Shown piece by piece: positions 41,040-51,853 of a stretch of 64,000 nucleotides of DNA. The notes beneath the pieces were generated by a model. It had not been told where the DNA came from. It saw only the letters and a list, made by a program, of their open reading frames with translations, and made no database searches. The first letter of the stretch is position 1. Each line of letters starts with the position of its first letter. A program made the position numbers and the translations under genes. Location: NCBI GenBank assembly GCA_963575745.1, contig CAUYUJ010002761.1:1-64000 (forward strand). Reading direction: 5' to 3'. The DNA comes from Prorocentrum cordatum. Its lineage: Eukaryota > Sar > Dinophyceae > Prorocentrales > Prorocentraceae.

Positions 41040-41825
41040 TTGAGGATGTCTCGAGCGAAACGCTTGTTTTGTTCAGAATGTGCTGAGGATGTCTTGAGCG
41101 AAATGCTTGTTTTGTGTTATAGATTGTCCTCTCCTGGGGGCCAGAATTCAGAGGATCTCTCAAGTGAAATGCTTGTTTTCAGGTGCCCAGGTCTTGAGGA
41201 TGTCTCGAGCGAGACGCTTGGTTTCGCGCCTCCAGGTTGCCCAGGCAGAGGTCTAGCGCCAGGATTTGTTGAGGATGTCTCGAGCGAGACGCTTGGTTTC
41301 ACGTGTCCTCGTCACCCCGGCGGATGTCTAGCATGAGGATGTGTTGAGGAAGTCTCGATCGAGATGCTTGTTTGCACGTGTCCAGGTTGCCCAGGCGGAT
41401 GCCTAGCATGAGGATGCGTTGAGAATGTCTCGAGAGATACGCTTGTTTTCAAATGTCCAGATCGCCCAGGCGGATGTCTAACATGAAAATGTGTTGAGGA
41501 TGTCTCGAGCGAGACGTTTGCTTTCACGTGTCCAGGTCGCCCAGGCGGATGTCTAGAATGAGGAGGTGTTGAAAGCGTCGCGAGCGAAACGGTTGTTTTC
41601 ACGTGCCCAGGTCACCCAGGCGGACGTCTCACATGAAGGTGTGTTGAGGATGTGTTGAGCGAACCACTTGTTTTCACGTGTCCAGTTCGCCCAGGCGGAT
41701 GTCTAGCATCAACATGTGTTGAGGATGTGTTGAGCGAAACGCTTGTTTTCACGTGTCCAGGTCGCTCAGGCGGATGTCTAGCATCAGTATGTTGACAGGA
41801 TGTCTCGAGCGAAACGCTTGTCCCC
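41040..41825. repeat. 75-bp minisatellite (25-codon period)
   Basis: About ten units. The TTGAGGATGT/TTGAAAGCGT unit start falls at 41494, 41569, 41644 and 41719, an exact 75-bp spacing. The core is GTCTCGAGCGAAACGCTTG, then CACGTGTCCAGGTCGCCCAG and GCGGATGTCTAGCAT. On the minus strand a 25-residue repeat reads approximately RHPPGRPGHVKTSVSLETSS plus 5 residues and is open over 41602-41312 and 41875-41612. The first units (41040-41200) are shorter variants. Confidence 0.9.
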
Positions 41826-41827
41826 AG

Positions 41828-42562
41828 CACGTTCCGTAGCGCGTCCCCTTGGCACGTCCCGCGGTGTGTCCCCATGGCATGTCCACTGGCTCGTCACTTG
41901 GCGCGTCCCTTGAGACGTTCCGCGGCGCGTCCTCCTGGCATGTCCCCCTGTCAATTTGCTCTGGGGCAGCTACTATGTGTTCAGGCAGCTCGAGCTTACG
42001 ATCCAGATGAGTTCGGTCAGGACTCGGACACAAAGGAGGACTCGATCCACGACGCTATAGAGCACAATCGCGGCATGGCACATCGCAATTAAGCACGGCG
42101 CAGCACAGCACAGACTTCGGACGGGTACATCAAGATCGTTACACTCAGCATTGCAACTTGGCACGTTCATTGGCACGTTTCGTGGGGCGTCCCTTGGCGA
42201 GTCCCCCTGGCACATCCCGTGGCACATCCATTGGCACGTTCCGTAGCGCGTCCCCTTGGCACGTCTCGCGGTGCGTCCCCATGGCACGTCCCCTGGCACG
42301 TCGCCTGGCGCGTCCCTTGGGACGTTTCGCGGCGCGTCCTCCTGGCATGTCCCCCTGTCAATTTGCTCTGGGGCAGCCACTATGTGTTCAGGCAGCTCGA
42401 GCTTACGATCCAGATGAGTTCGGTCAGGACTCGGACGCAAAGGAGGACTCGATCCACGACGCTATAGAGCACAATCGCGGCATGGCACATCGCAATTAAG
42501 CACGGCGCAACACAACACGGCCCTCGGCAGTGTACATCCAGATCGATACACTCAGCATTGCA
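41828..42562. repeat. direct duplication of a ~328-bp segment
   Basis: 41828-42155 and 42235-42562 are near-identical (offset 407 bp). Each holds a GGCACGTCCC-type short repeat zone, then TCAATTTGCTCTGGGGCAGC, GTTCAGGCAGCTCGAGCTTA and CATGGCACATCGCAATTAAG. The spacer of about 80 bp is more of the GGCACGT(T/C)CC repeat. No gene. Confidence 0.9.
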
Positions 42563-43640
42563 TTTGCCCGTCACCCAATCAAAAGTCTTTGAAAACGTTG
42601 CCATGCTTTACATTTCTATGTTCCTGTCCGGGTTCGTAGGTCGGTCATGTTCCCCTCAGACGTCCGCCCCCGCCGCCTCGTCCCCCCATGACCCCCATCC
42701 CCACCCCCTCCTCCATCAATCCCACCTCCTTCCTCTCTTCTTCCTCCTCCTCCCCCCAGTCTACGTCGCTTTATCCCACTTTGCAAGTCCTCAGAGCGGA
42801 AACAAAGGTCATCTCTCCTCTGATGCCACGTTGGTTTGCTGCAGCCTCAGACACTTGCTTCTTAAGCGCAAGTGTTTACACGCTGCTGTCGTACGTGGGG
42901 CTGCTTTCGATCGATCTCCGCTTTCGACCCTTCAAAAACGTAGTTCGTGTTTAGCGCTTGCCACTTATCAGAATCGGAGGGTTGCTTCTGTCGCTTAGAA
43001 CTGCGCTCTCGCTCAAGCGTGGCCGACATGTCTGGATCCGATTCTTTCCTCGTCGTTGCCGTCACCCTCCGTTCAGCCTCACGTCTTGTACCTTGCCGGT
43101 CTCGACAGCCTTCTCGTGGTACGCTCAGCCGCGTGCCATCATCTCTTGTACAGCTGTGCCAACCGAGGGACGCGGACGGTGCGGTACACCACGGCTCCCA
43201 GCTCGCGCAGCCGTTGCACGTTGGCGAGCGCAAATTTGGTAAAGCACGAGCGGCTGCAACCTGGATGCGTCCGAGACCGAACCGCTGGCCACTCGTGCGA
43301 CCTTGGCAATTGCATTGCTGCCGTCGCCAGTGCCTGCGCGGCGATTGAGGCTCACGCTGGCTTCTGCAGGGGCATGGCAAGGGCGGCCGCGGAGAGGGGG
43401 GCGTGGTCTTGGAGGGGGCGCTGCTGCAGCTCAGCCGAAGTGCCTGCAATACGGTCGCAGAAGAGGACAATCAAGAGACCGGGCTCACCTAACTCTCTCA
43501 GCGTGCAGGCGAAGTGCGCACAGTACCCTCGACCGTGTGAGCTACGAGAGTGTCTGGCAGCAGTGGTCCTACTAGAGTGGCCACGGAGGAGGGAGACAAT
43601 GAGGGGAAGGCGGGGAGAGGGAATGGGGGGAGGGTAAAGA
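42563..43640. other. no confident gene
   Basis: Minus-strand 43470-42862 and plus-strand 43056-43637 overlap as long frames. The minus frame 43355-43125 (GDGSNAIAKVARVASGSVSD) is mildly protein-like. No conserved motif was found, so these stay unassigned. Confidence 0.35.
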
Positions 43641-43754
43641 AGGAGGATAAAGAATACGCCTCTGTATCTTGCTGCTCGGAACCATGCCTACTGTTACCGC
43701 GACGCGGCTCCTCCTCTCTTCCTCCCTCTCTCCTCCTCCCCCCCGCTCATCCTC

Positions 43755-44035
43755 CCCCCTATTCATTCTCTTCCTCCTCCTCCTCCTCCTCCTCCTCCTC
43801 CCCCTCCTCCTCCTCCTCCTCCTCCTCCTCTTCCTCCTCCTCCTCCTCCCATGGTGGTGCACCACGTAGGAGTTCGGATCCACCCCCCTCCTCCCTCCAG
43901 AATCAAAATCCGGATCACTTCCTCCTCCTCCTCCTCCTCCTCCTCCTCCTCCTCATTCTCCTCCTCCTCCTCCTCCTCCTCCTCCTCCTCCTCCTCCTCT
44001 TCCCCTCCATTCCCTCCCCTCCGCCTGCTGAGCGA
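43755..44035. repeat. (TCC)n tracts
   Basis: Two TCC tracts (about 43760-43850 and 43918-44010) separated by CATGGTGGTGCACCACGTAGG, in which TGGTGCACCA is itself a small palindrome. They face an inverse (GGA)n tract at 44195-44455. Confidence 0.9.
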
Positions 44036-44194
44036 CCGCAGCGGACCCCAGGCCCGACGGACCCGGCGACGCGGCGAGCAGGGACCCGAGCGCGGCCGCG
44101 GCCGCGGCCCGCGACGCCTGCGCCAGGAACGCGAGGGGCGGCGCGGCCCGCGGCCCGAACCTTCGAGGCGAAGCCCCCCCTCTCCATGAGCGGG
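44036..44194. other. GC-rich island between opposed triplet tracts
   Basis: About 160 bp of very GC-rich DNA (CGCGGCCGCGGCCGCGGCCC region near 44090-44112) between (TCC)n and (GGA)n. Open on all frames, with no motif. Confidence 0.5.
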
Positions 44195-44455
44195 AGGAGG
44201 GGAAGGAGGAGGGGGGAGGAGGGGGGAGGGGGAGGGGGGGGAGGAATAGGTGGTGGAGGAGGAGGAGGAGGAGGAGGAGGAGGAGGAGGAGGAGGAAAGA
44301 GGAGGAGGAGGAGGAGGAGGAGGAAGTGGAGGAGGAGGAGGAGGATAATGAGGAGGAGGAGGAGGAGGAGGCGGAGGAGGAGGAGGAAGTGGAGGAAGAG
44401 GAGGAGAAGGAGGAGGAGGAGGCGGACGAGGGGGAGAACGAGGGGGAGGAGGAGG
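44195..44455. repeat. (GGA)n tract
   Basis: GGA triplets with minor variants, complementary in sense to the (TCC)n tract at 43755-44035. Confidence 0.9.
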
Positions 44456-44843
44456 CCTTCCTCCGTTTCGGCCTCCCGCCACAGGCGACGGAAAGAAACG
44501 CCGTGTGGTGGCAAATCATCAAATCATGGGGACATCATGTTGGCTTTTGCGAGTCGACGCGGACCGACGCCAGCCTGCGCCGATTGACGCTGAATCGACG
44601 ATCCTCGGCGCTAGACCAGCGCTGCCGCCTGGATTGCCAGACGCTAGCCTGATGGCACACACACGCACACACGGCTCCCATGATCTGCTGCCGAAGAAAA
44701 TGGGCATTACGCGAGAAGACATGGCGACCTTGCGCCGCGGCGTGCGCGCCCCCCCAGCGTGGCACACTGCGTGAAGAAAAGAGCGCTTGCGAGCGGCCTT
44801 GCGCGGGAAGCTCATGCGCGAATGCCCGCGCAATCGACCACAT
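44456..44843. other. spacer, no gene recognised
   Basis: Short open frames on both strands without motifs. GCACACACACGCACACAC lies at about 44655-44672. Confidence 0.4.
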
Positions 44844-45005
44844 GGGGTCCGAGTAGACGGGGTCGAAGGATCGCTCCGCATCGCCGACGCACCAGCGATG
44901 CAGTGGCGACGTGACGCCGACGAGATAATCGGGCTCCGCATCGAGCAGCATCGCTGGTGCATCGGCGATGCGGAGCGATCCCTCGACCCCGTCTACTCGG
45001 ACCCC
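44844..45005. repeat. 58-bp inverted repeat with 46-bp loop
   Basis: Left arm 44844-44901 and right arm 44948-45005 are reverse complements at 56 of 58 positions. The outer end is GGGGTCCGAGTAGACGGGGT. The arms would form a stable hairpin. Frames across it are short and differ between strands. Confidence 0.95.
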
Positions 45006-45558
45006 CTCAGGATGGCCTAGACGGAGGCAACCAGCTGACGGCGACGATGAATCGCCACGAACCCAAATATCCGACGGAATATTCGTTTGTCAGGCCAAGC
45101 GCTCTTTCCAAGATTCGACCTCCAGGGTTGGAAGCGTTACCGTTGTGAAACAACTCCTGGAAGGTCTTCGCAAGAAAGACTAAAACCTACTAAGTCTGAT
45201 TAGGAGGACACTCTGCGAGAACATGCCAGATTAAGCACGGGAACGAGCCCGATTAAGCCTGAGTGAGCAGAAATACGCGAAATTCCCCACGATTCTGCTG
45301 AATTGCGAAATTGCGACCACGGATATACCGGCGCCGATGCTGAAATTCACATTCCAGGGAGGGGCCGAAGTCGGGATGTCAGGACTTCTTGGGCTGCGCA
45401 CTGAACCCGCCGGACCATACAGATCCTGAAATAGGGGGAGGACGATGAGGAGGAGGGGAGCAGGAGGAGGAGAAGGGGGAGGAGGAAGGAGGAGGGGGAA
45501 GGGAGGAGGAGGAGGAGGAGTGGAGTGGACGCCGTTGCGAATGCAAGTCCCATATCCC
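45006..45558. other. 3' flank of family A copy 2 with (GGA)n tract
   Basis: Includes the (GGA)n tract at about 45442-45525, which is (TCC)n on the strand of the element, following its 3' end. The rest holds no gene; AAGCCTGA and ATTAAGCC words repeat near 45190-45265. Confidence 0.6.
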
Positions 45559-46113
45559 TTACACCTGACGACTCGAAGCGGGCCTCGAACGCCTGGCGGT
45601 CTGTTCCGCCTGGCTCAGGGCTTTGGGCTGTAACTCCCTTCTGATCCTGTCAAGGTACTCACGCTTGGTCATATTCAATTTCCCTGTGCAGGGGCCCTTG
45701 AGGGATCGCAAAGCCTTATCCGCGATCCCCCCGCACAGGGTACATAACCACACCTGAAGGGACTTGTGTACATTCGACGTGTGAATACTATGTGCCCAGC
45801 CCCCCGCGATATGGATTCTATCCCCTTTGAGGGGAGAGAAAATGACCCCAACAACATTAAAAAGCTTAGGACACGGGGAGCCACCCCATTCAGTTAGTGT
45901 AGCTTGAGTGGCAGACCCGAAACAACTCAGACATCGTTTCTGACAGTCCGCCAAGGAGTGGGGCGAAAAGAGAGCCGCGACAGCAGCAGCAGGAGGAGGC
46001 GGGAGGGGAGGGGGAGGAGGTGGAGGAAGAACCCCGGGTCTACTCAGTCTAGCCGTCCTCCCAGCTTCCGTCGTAGCAGCAATACTGTCCATCGTAGCTC
46101 TCGGCAGTCGCAT
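45559..46113 (-). pseudogene. family A copy 2: C-terminal Cys/His domain
   Basis: A 184-residue frame. A Pro/Ala-rich linker is followed by QKRCLSCFGSAT, RIHIAGGWAHSIHTSNVH, VWLCTLCGGIADKALRSL, then GPCTGKLNMTKREYLDRIRR and a basic end. The spacing of CxxC, H...H...H, W(L/F)CxxCG and a final Cys parallels copy 1 (37608-37860). Conservation of this pattern while the rest diverges suggests structural zinc sites. Function is unknown; a template- or target-binding role is inference. Confidence 0.65.
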
Positions 46114-46119
46114 TCTGAC

Positions 46120-46709
46120 TAGGTGCGCCTACGCTCGTGCAGCAACACTCTTGTTCGAATACTTTCGGGCACACGCACGCGTTTAGCTGCATATCCCGCA
46201 AACTCGTCAGCGATCAAATTTCCAATAACAAGGCTCCGGAAACATGCGCCAGCCACAATATTCTTAGCATTCAAATGGGAGTGTGTTCACAACGCAGCAG
46301 CATGACTCACAACACGTGTACTCATCACTTCACTGATCATATTCCATATACCTGCATCCTCCCCGTCTGGGGACATGTACCTACCATCAGACCATCCTTT
46401 AGCCACGAGTTCGCAATCCGTCACGAATGTGACAAAGCCGGAGCCACACCACAACGCTAGGTACAGGGCAAGCAATTCTCCACGTGCCACAACCTGCCTG
46501 TCCCCCCCGAGTGGTCCTGACACGGTCGCTCGAATCCCAACCTGGGGAAGGATGGCCGTCACACATACAATAGCCACCCCCACACGTCGCATCGTATCCG
46601 AAGATGAGTCTGCACCTCCAGGCGCATCCCACACAAGAAGGATAGGGTCCCCTTCACTCCCAGGTCCCAGACAGCCCTCAGTGAGCCCGTTGAGCCCCGT
46701 GGTTGCCAA
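46120..46709 (-). pseudogene. family A copy 2: RNase H
   Basis: Frame 46709-46287 has ILLVWDAPGG (first Asp), VVARGELLALYLAL (Glu) and FVTFVTDCELV (Asp), then breaks. A neighbouring frame continues with VIGNLIADEFAGYAAKRVRV (last Asp) to about 46120. So the D-E-D-D set is still visible across a frameshift near 46290. Confidence 0.65.
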
Positions 46710-47276
46710 ATCCTCAGTCTGCGTTGGTCTGGGTACCTCCGTCCACTCATAAGGTATCCTACCGCGAATCCAAAATGCCTCAGTCGTGCGGAACTGTGCA
46801 TGTGCTTGCGGTACCAGGTCATGCGTACGTGTATAAGGTGCCGCCCCATCATTTATCTACAATCCCAGAATATGTGGGAAAGGCGTTTCAGCAGCTTTTT
46901 TACATCGATCACATGTATCTGTTCCCTTGTATTTGGCAATTTGTTCACACTTGCGTTGTTTCGTCCAGAAGCCCCCCGTCCATATGTTTACCATTACACC
47001 ATTAGCCCCCCCCATCTGAGTCCCATGCGGCATATCATTCTAAGTGTTGACAGGCCTACGATACGATTCCATATCAGTACTCGTTTCTAAACCTCGTCCA
47101 TAGTAATGTTTAGACGCCTGTTGCCAATTCAATCGTCGTGCGGAGTCTTTAATATCTTTAAGAAGATCGCGATGGTGATCCAATGCTGGGTTGCCAATAG
47201 ATATAATATCTAGATCTGGGAATTGCCATTCTTCTTCCGAACCTGAATGTGCTTCAGTCGGTTCCCATTGCAGTCG
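46710..47276 (-). pseudogene. family A copy 2: decayed connector with zinc knuckle
   Basis: The minus strand near 46970-46890 reads CDRCKKAAETPF, corresponding to CTRCKECQETSF in copy 1. Stops surround it. The rest of this interval has no continuous frame. Confidence 0.45.
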
Positions 47277-48738
47277 TCATGTATTCAATCTCGTCGCGGA
47301 TATCGATCCCTTGACAGCACGAACTTGGTCTCCTGGGCCCCGCTGCGTCATCCCCGGTAACGCTTTAGGCCATACATACCGAATGCTTTTACGTAGATCT
47401 GGATGGGCCTGCCACGACTTTAGCCATTGGTCAATACATTGAGCTGGGTACATGACCGAGGGATCTGCCCCATGTGCCCTTAGCTCCAAGAGTGATTTGA
47501 GGCATCTCCCCTTAGTGCCCGCTCCACGCGTCATGCCTAAGCTTCGCCTACACTGCAATAACTGTTTGCAAACGACCCCATGGACTTGGTGTCCATAGGC
47601 CCCTGTCGCGTGCCATAATATGATACTGTTTGGACGCCCTCGTGAAACGCTTAACCTTTTCACTCACCCCCGCGTGTTTCTCATCACTTTGCCTTCTCGT
47701 CTCGCGGCCACGTCGGCCGCAACTGCAATCAACTCCAAGGTAAGCCACTTGTTTCGCCACACGTAAGGGAAAGCCCTGCAATCGTGCCGCTCTCGCAACT
47801 GCTTGAGCATCACTTACATTCGTGCACATCACACCTGATTCCTTTGCAATCTTAAGCCCAACTTTAGCAAATTCTTGTCCAATTGTAATAGCAACTTTGA
47901 TAAGGTTGCACCGTACTGCACGCCGTGATCCTGCCGTTCGCTGCGAAATACCGCCGATCCACACTCGATGTCCCATCTGCGGCGTCGCAGTCGTCACATA
48001 TTGCAATACAACATGTGCGAGAACTTTGGACAATCTCGTGACCGACCTCAGGCCCTGCACCACCGATTGGCAAGGCTCGAACGGGTCGGACGCTGCTCCT
48101 TCCTGCTCCAACGCTCGGGCCACGACGCTCTGCAGCAGCTCTAGGTGCAGCGACGTCGGGGGAAACCCCAACCTGAGCGCCCCTTTGACTAGCGGCGCCC
48201 ACGGGATCGTGTCGTATAACTGCTGCACGTCGGCGAGGTTGTGGCCGAACTGTAACAGCACGCAGGCCGCCAACTCCTCGTCGATGGCCCTGAGGTAGGC
48301 CTCCTGCAGGCGCGGGTTGCCCGCCGCCGCCGCGTCCCAGACCTGCTCCTCTTTCGCCGACCACTGGCGCGCGATCGGCTCGCGAACGTGCGGCCGCAGC
48401 CTGCCCAGCATGGGGACCAAGCCAATGGCTCGGTCTCCCGTGACCTTCTTGGGGGTCACCTTGACCAGCGCCATCATCGTCTGCACTGGCCACACCAGCA
48501 GGTGCTCGATGCTCTGCAGGATGACCGCAAGTTCCGCGATGGCTGGCGCTGGCAGCCGCTTGAAGTCCATAGGGGGCATCATGTCCACGCCCATGCCCGC
48601 CTTGGCCTTCATGGCCTTGGCGCGGGCATAGATCTGGTCAGGTTGGATCGGCGGCAGAGGTTCCAGTTCCGCTGCAGCTCTGATGATCCGAAAAATCTCT
48701 TTCACTTCTGACGCCTGCGGGGCTGACGGGGCCCGCAA
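47277..48738 (-). pseudogene. family A copy 2: reverse transcriptase with lost catalytic Asp pair
   Basis: Frame 48738-47548 starts EVKEIFRIIRAAAELEPLPP. It contains VKVTPKKVTGDRAIGLVPML, YLRAIDEELAACVLLQFG, DVQQLYDTIPW (motif A) and SVVQGLRSVTRLSKVLAHVV (motif B region). At motif C it has HRVWIGGISQ (codons GGC GGT at about 47962-47957), where copy 1 has WIDD. A frameshift near 47650 leads into 47663-47277 (HATGAYGHQVHGVVCKQLLQ, SLLELRAHGADPSVMYPAQ), matching the thumb region of copy 1. RT activity is not expected. Confidence 0.7.
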
Positions 48739-49210
48739 CTGTTTGACCTGCTATGCTTTAATATTCGTCACGTCTGCTGGGTGCTGCGCAACTTTCCCAT
48801 CTCGGATAGCCTCCATCGTTGGTAACGGTTGAGGCTTAAGAGATTTATGCAGCACCCCTGTGACCATGGGTTCCACTACCCATGACTGAAATTATGCCAC
48901 TGGTTCTTTCACTGCTGCCCGCTGCGCCCTGCCCATGATACGCATGGCTGACTCGGCATATGATTCCAAGACCGCAAAGTCGATACTTCCAGGGTCTCGT
49001 AATGCACGCAGGCACTGCTCCCACGGGGGGTCGCGAGGCAGGTTGAGCAGCCCATGTGCTCGTTCTGGTCGGTCCTCTCGAAGTTTGCTGCGTGCCTCGT
49101 ACATGTCCTGTAGCTGCTTGGCACCTTTGTTTCGGCTGCGATGCCTGGCCACGCCATGCAGGAGCGCGTGCGCCCTCGTCCACCACTGGCTACGTGATCC
49201 CTGAGCGGGA
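48739..49210 (-). pseudogene. family A copy 2: pre-RT region
   Basis: Minus-strand reading SQWWTRAHALLHGVARHRS, NKGAKQLQDMYEARSKLRED and VLESYAESAMRIMGRAQRAA aligns with the copy 1 pre-RT helices (IASWWTRAATALTALARYRD; EAADKVARRAQRRA). It ends at a stop at 48892, after which the frame changes before the RT. Confidence 0.55.
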
Positions 49211-49737
49211 GCGCCCTCGCGTGTGCGACCGCGCGCGTGGGCTGCGCGGAATACCTGGGCCCGCTGGCGCGCGACACCCCAGGGGCGGCCTGCTGATCAT
49301 GATGTGTACGGACAGCCTTCCCCGCAGCAGAAACCCACGATGCGTGCATGCCAGTGATGGCTACGCTTTGTCGAAGTTCGAGCTGAAAGGCTACGGAGGA
49401 GGCGAGGAAAGGAGAGGCCTGCTGCACCACGACAGTACCAGAAGAATTATGCTAACGGAGTTCCCCACATGGGCGTTTTAATAGGGCGCGGGCTTAGTCA
49501 GGAGGAAGAGGAAGAGGCAGAGGTGCGGGGGGAGGGGTCGACGAGGATGGCCGGGTGACGGGGGCGACGAAGACTGCAATTGGCGATGGCGATGTGCAGG
49601 CAAATGTTTTGGGGAACACCTCGCGTACACGACGCGGCCAAGATAGTGCAAATCGGAACGACAGCACAAGAGCGGTGACCTTCGCGCGCGCAATGTGGGC
49701 GGGCCACGCAGAAGGTATTTACATAGCGCACCTTCGA
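49211..49737. other. linker between pre-RT region and satellite in copy 2
   Basis: No motif-bearing frame. It probably consists of decayed element linker. Confidence 0.35.
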
Positions 49738-51262
49738 CTAAATAGTATGGTATTCGTGTACCCTCCTCGCTCTGGCTGGGCCTCCCTGGAGGGGTGAGGG
49801 GGGCACGAAACCGGATAAGTAGCATGGTATTCGTCTACCATCCTCGCTCAGGCGGGGCCTCCCTGGAGGGGTGGGAGGGACACGAAACTTGATAAATAGT
49901 ACGGTATTCGTATACCCTCGTCGCTCAGGCGGGACCTCCCTGCAGGGTTGGGAGGGGCACGGAACCTGATAAATAGTATGGTATTCGTATCCCCTCCCTG
50001 GAGGGGTGGCAGGGGCCCCTCCTCGCTCAGGTGGGGCCTCCCTGGAGGGGTGGGAGGGGCACGAAACCTGATCAACAATATGGTTCGCGAATACCCTCCT
50101 CGCTCTGGTGGAGCCTCCCTGGAGGGGTGGGGGGGGCGCGAAACCTGATACATAATATGGTTTGCGAATACTGTCCTCGCTCTGGCGGGGCCTCCCTGGA
50201 GCGCTGGGAGGGGCACGAAACCTGATACATAATATGGTTTGCGAATGCTGTCCTCGCTCTGGCGGGGCCTCCCTGGAGCGGTGGGAGGGGCGCGAAACCT
50301 GATAAATACTATGGTCTGCGAATGCTGTCCTCGCTCTGGCGGGGCCTCCATGGAGGGGTGGGAGGGGCACGAAACCTGATAAATAATATGGTTTGCGAAT
50401 ACTGTCCTCGCTCTGGCGGGGCCTCCCTGGAGCGGTGGGAGGGGCGCGAAACCTGATAAATAATATGGTTTGCGAATACTGTCCTCGCTCTGGCGGGGCC
50501 TCCCTGGAGGGGTGGGAGGGGCACGAAACCTGATAAATAAGATGGTTGCGAATACTGTCCTCGCTCTGGCGGGGCCTCCCTGGAGCGGTGGGAGGGGCAC
50601 GAAACCTGATAAATAATATGGTTTGCGAAAATACTGTCCTCGCTCTGGCGGGGCCTCCCTGGAGGGGTGGGAGGGGCACGAAACCTGATAAATAATATGG
50701 TTTGCGAATACTGTCCTCGCTCTGGCGGGGCCTCCCTGGAGCGGTGGGAGGGGCACGAAACCTGATAAATAATATGGTTTGCGAATACTGTCCTCGCTCT
50801 GGCGGGGCCTCCCTGGAGGGTGGGAGGGGCACGAAACCTGATAAATAATATGGTTCGCGAATACTGTCCTCGCTCAGGCGGGGCCTCCCTGGAGGGGTGG
50901 GAGGGGCACGAAATACCTGATAATAATATACATAATATGGTTCGCGAATACTGTCCTCTGGCGGGGCCTCTGGAGCGGGGCACTGATACCGAATACTGTC
51001 CTGGCTCTGGCGGGGCCTCCCTGGAGCGCTGGAAGGGGCACGAAACCTAATAAATAATATGGTTCGCGAATACTGTCCTCGCTCTGGCGGGGCCTCCCTG
51101 GAGGGGTGGGAGGGGCACGAAACCTGATAAATAAGATGGTTCGCGAATACTGTCCTCGCTCTGGCGGGGCCTCCATGGAGCGGTGGGAGGAGCACGAAAC
51201 CTGATAAATCATATGGTTTGCGAATACTGTCCTCGCTCTGGCGGGGCCTCCCTGGAGCGGTA
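49738..51262. repeat. 77-bp minisatellite, about 19-20 units
   Basis: The unit (plus strand) starts CCTGATAAATAATATGGTTT, continues GCGAATACTGTCCTCGCTC, TGGCGGGGCCTCCCTGGAGC and ends GGTGGGAGGGGCACGAAA. Spacing is exactly 77 bp in the best region (GCGAATACTG at 50704 and 50781). Units near 49738-50100 and 50930-51040 are more diverged. Minus-strand frames stay open for hundreds of codons (for example 51195-49738) because no frame of the unit has a stop on that strand. Confidence 0.95.
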
Positions 51263-51480
51263 GGTAGGTATTGTATGGTATTGCATGGTGTGGTAGGTAT
51301 GCGGTGATGGTGTATATATGGTTTCCTACGTGCTTGCCTGACTCCGGTGGTCTGCTATAGTATGGTATGGTATGGTATTGTATGGTATAGTATGGTATGG
51401 TAGGAATAGGAAGAGGTATGGTATAGTATGGTATGGTAGGAGTAGGAAGAAGGAGCGGGAGGTGGGAAGGTGGGGAGGTG
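51263..51480. repeat. TATGGTATGG/TAGGAAGAGG simple repeats
   Basis: Imperfect 5- and 10-bp repeats of TATGG, then GGAAGGTGGGGAGGTGGGAA. They border the 77-bp array on its right. No gene. Confidence 0.85.
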
Positions 51481-51853
51481 GGAAGGTGGGAAGGAGAGGG
51501 TGTCCTGGGAAAACAAGAACCCCACTCAGGATGTGGGGAAAAACCAATCAGCCGCCGACTTTCCATCCAAGTCCCGACGGGGATCTCAAACGCGACGTGG
51601 CTGGCAATATCCTGCGACAGACGGATGTCGCTACGGCCAAGGGTGAGCTGCTCTACGAGGGTACTGCTTCTTCCAACGCGGGGGAGCTGGGCCTCGCACG
51701 TAAGCGAATTGTCAGCTGGATTGCGGGGAAGTTTTTCCACCCTCGGGGCACGAGCACACACAGGCACACATGGCACACCGCTGGGAAGGGCCGTTCCCCC
51801 CCTCAACGGGCTGACACTGGGGCGAAGCAGACAGGTTACTATCGCTACAGAAG

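Noticed and set aside
49738-51195. A 485-residue RPRQSEDSIR-type repeat protein as a real gene
   Set aside because: The array is inside a dead retroelement copy, all three frames are similarly open, and no unique start or end domain is seen. Kept as a repeat with the openness noted as a finding.
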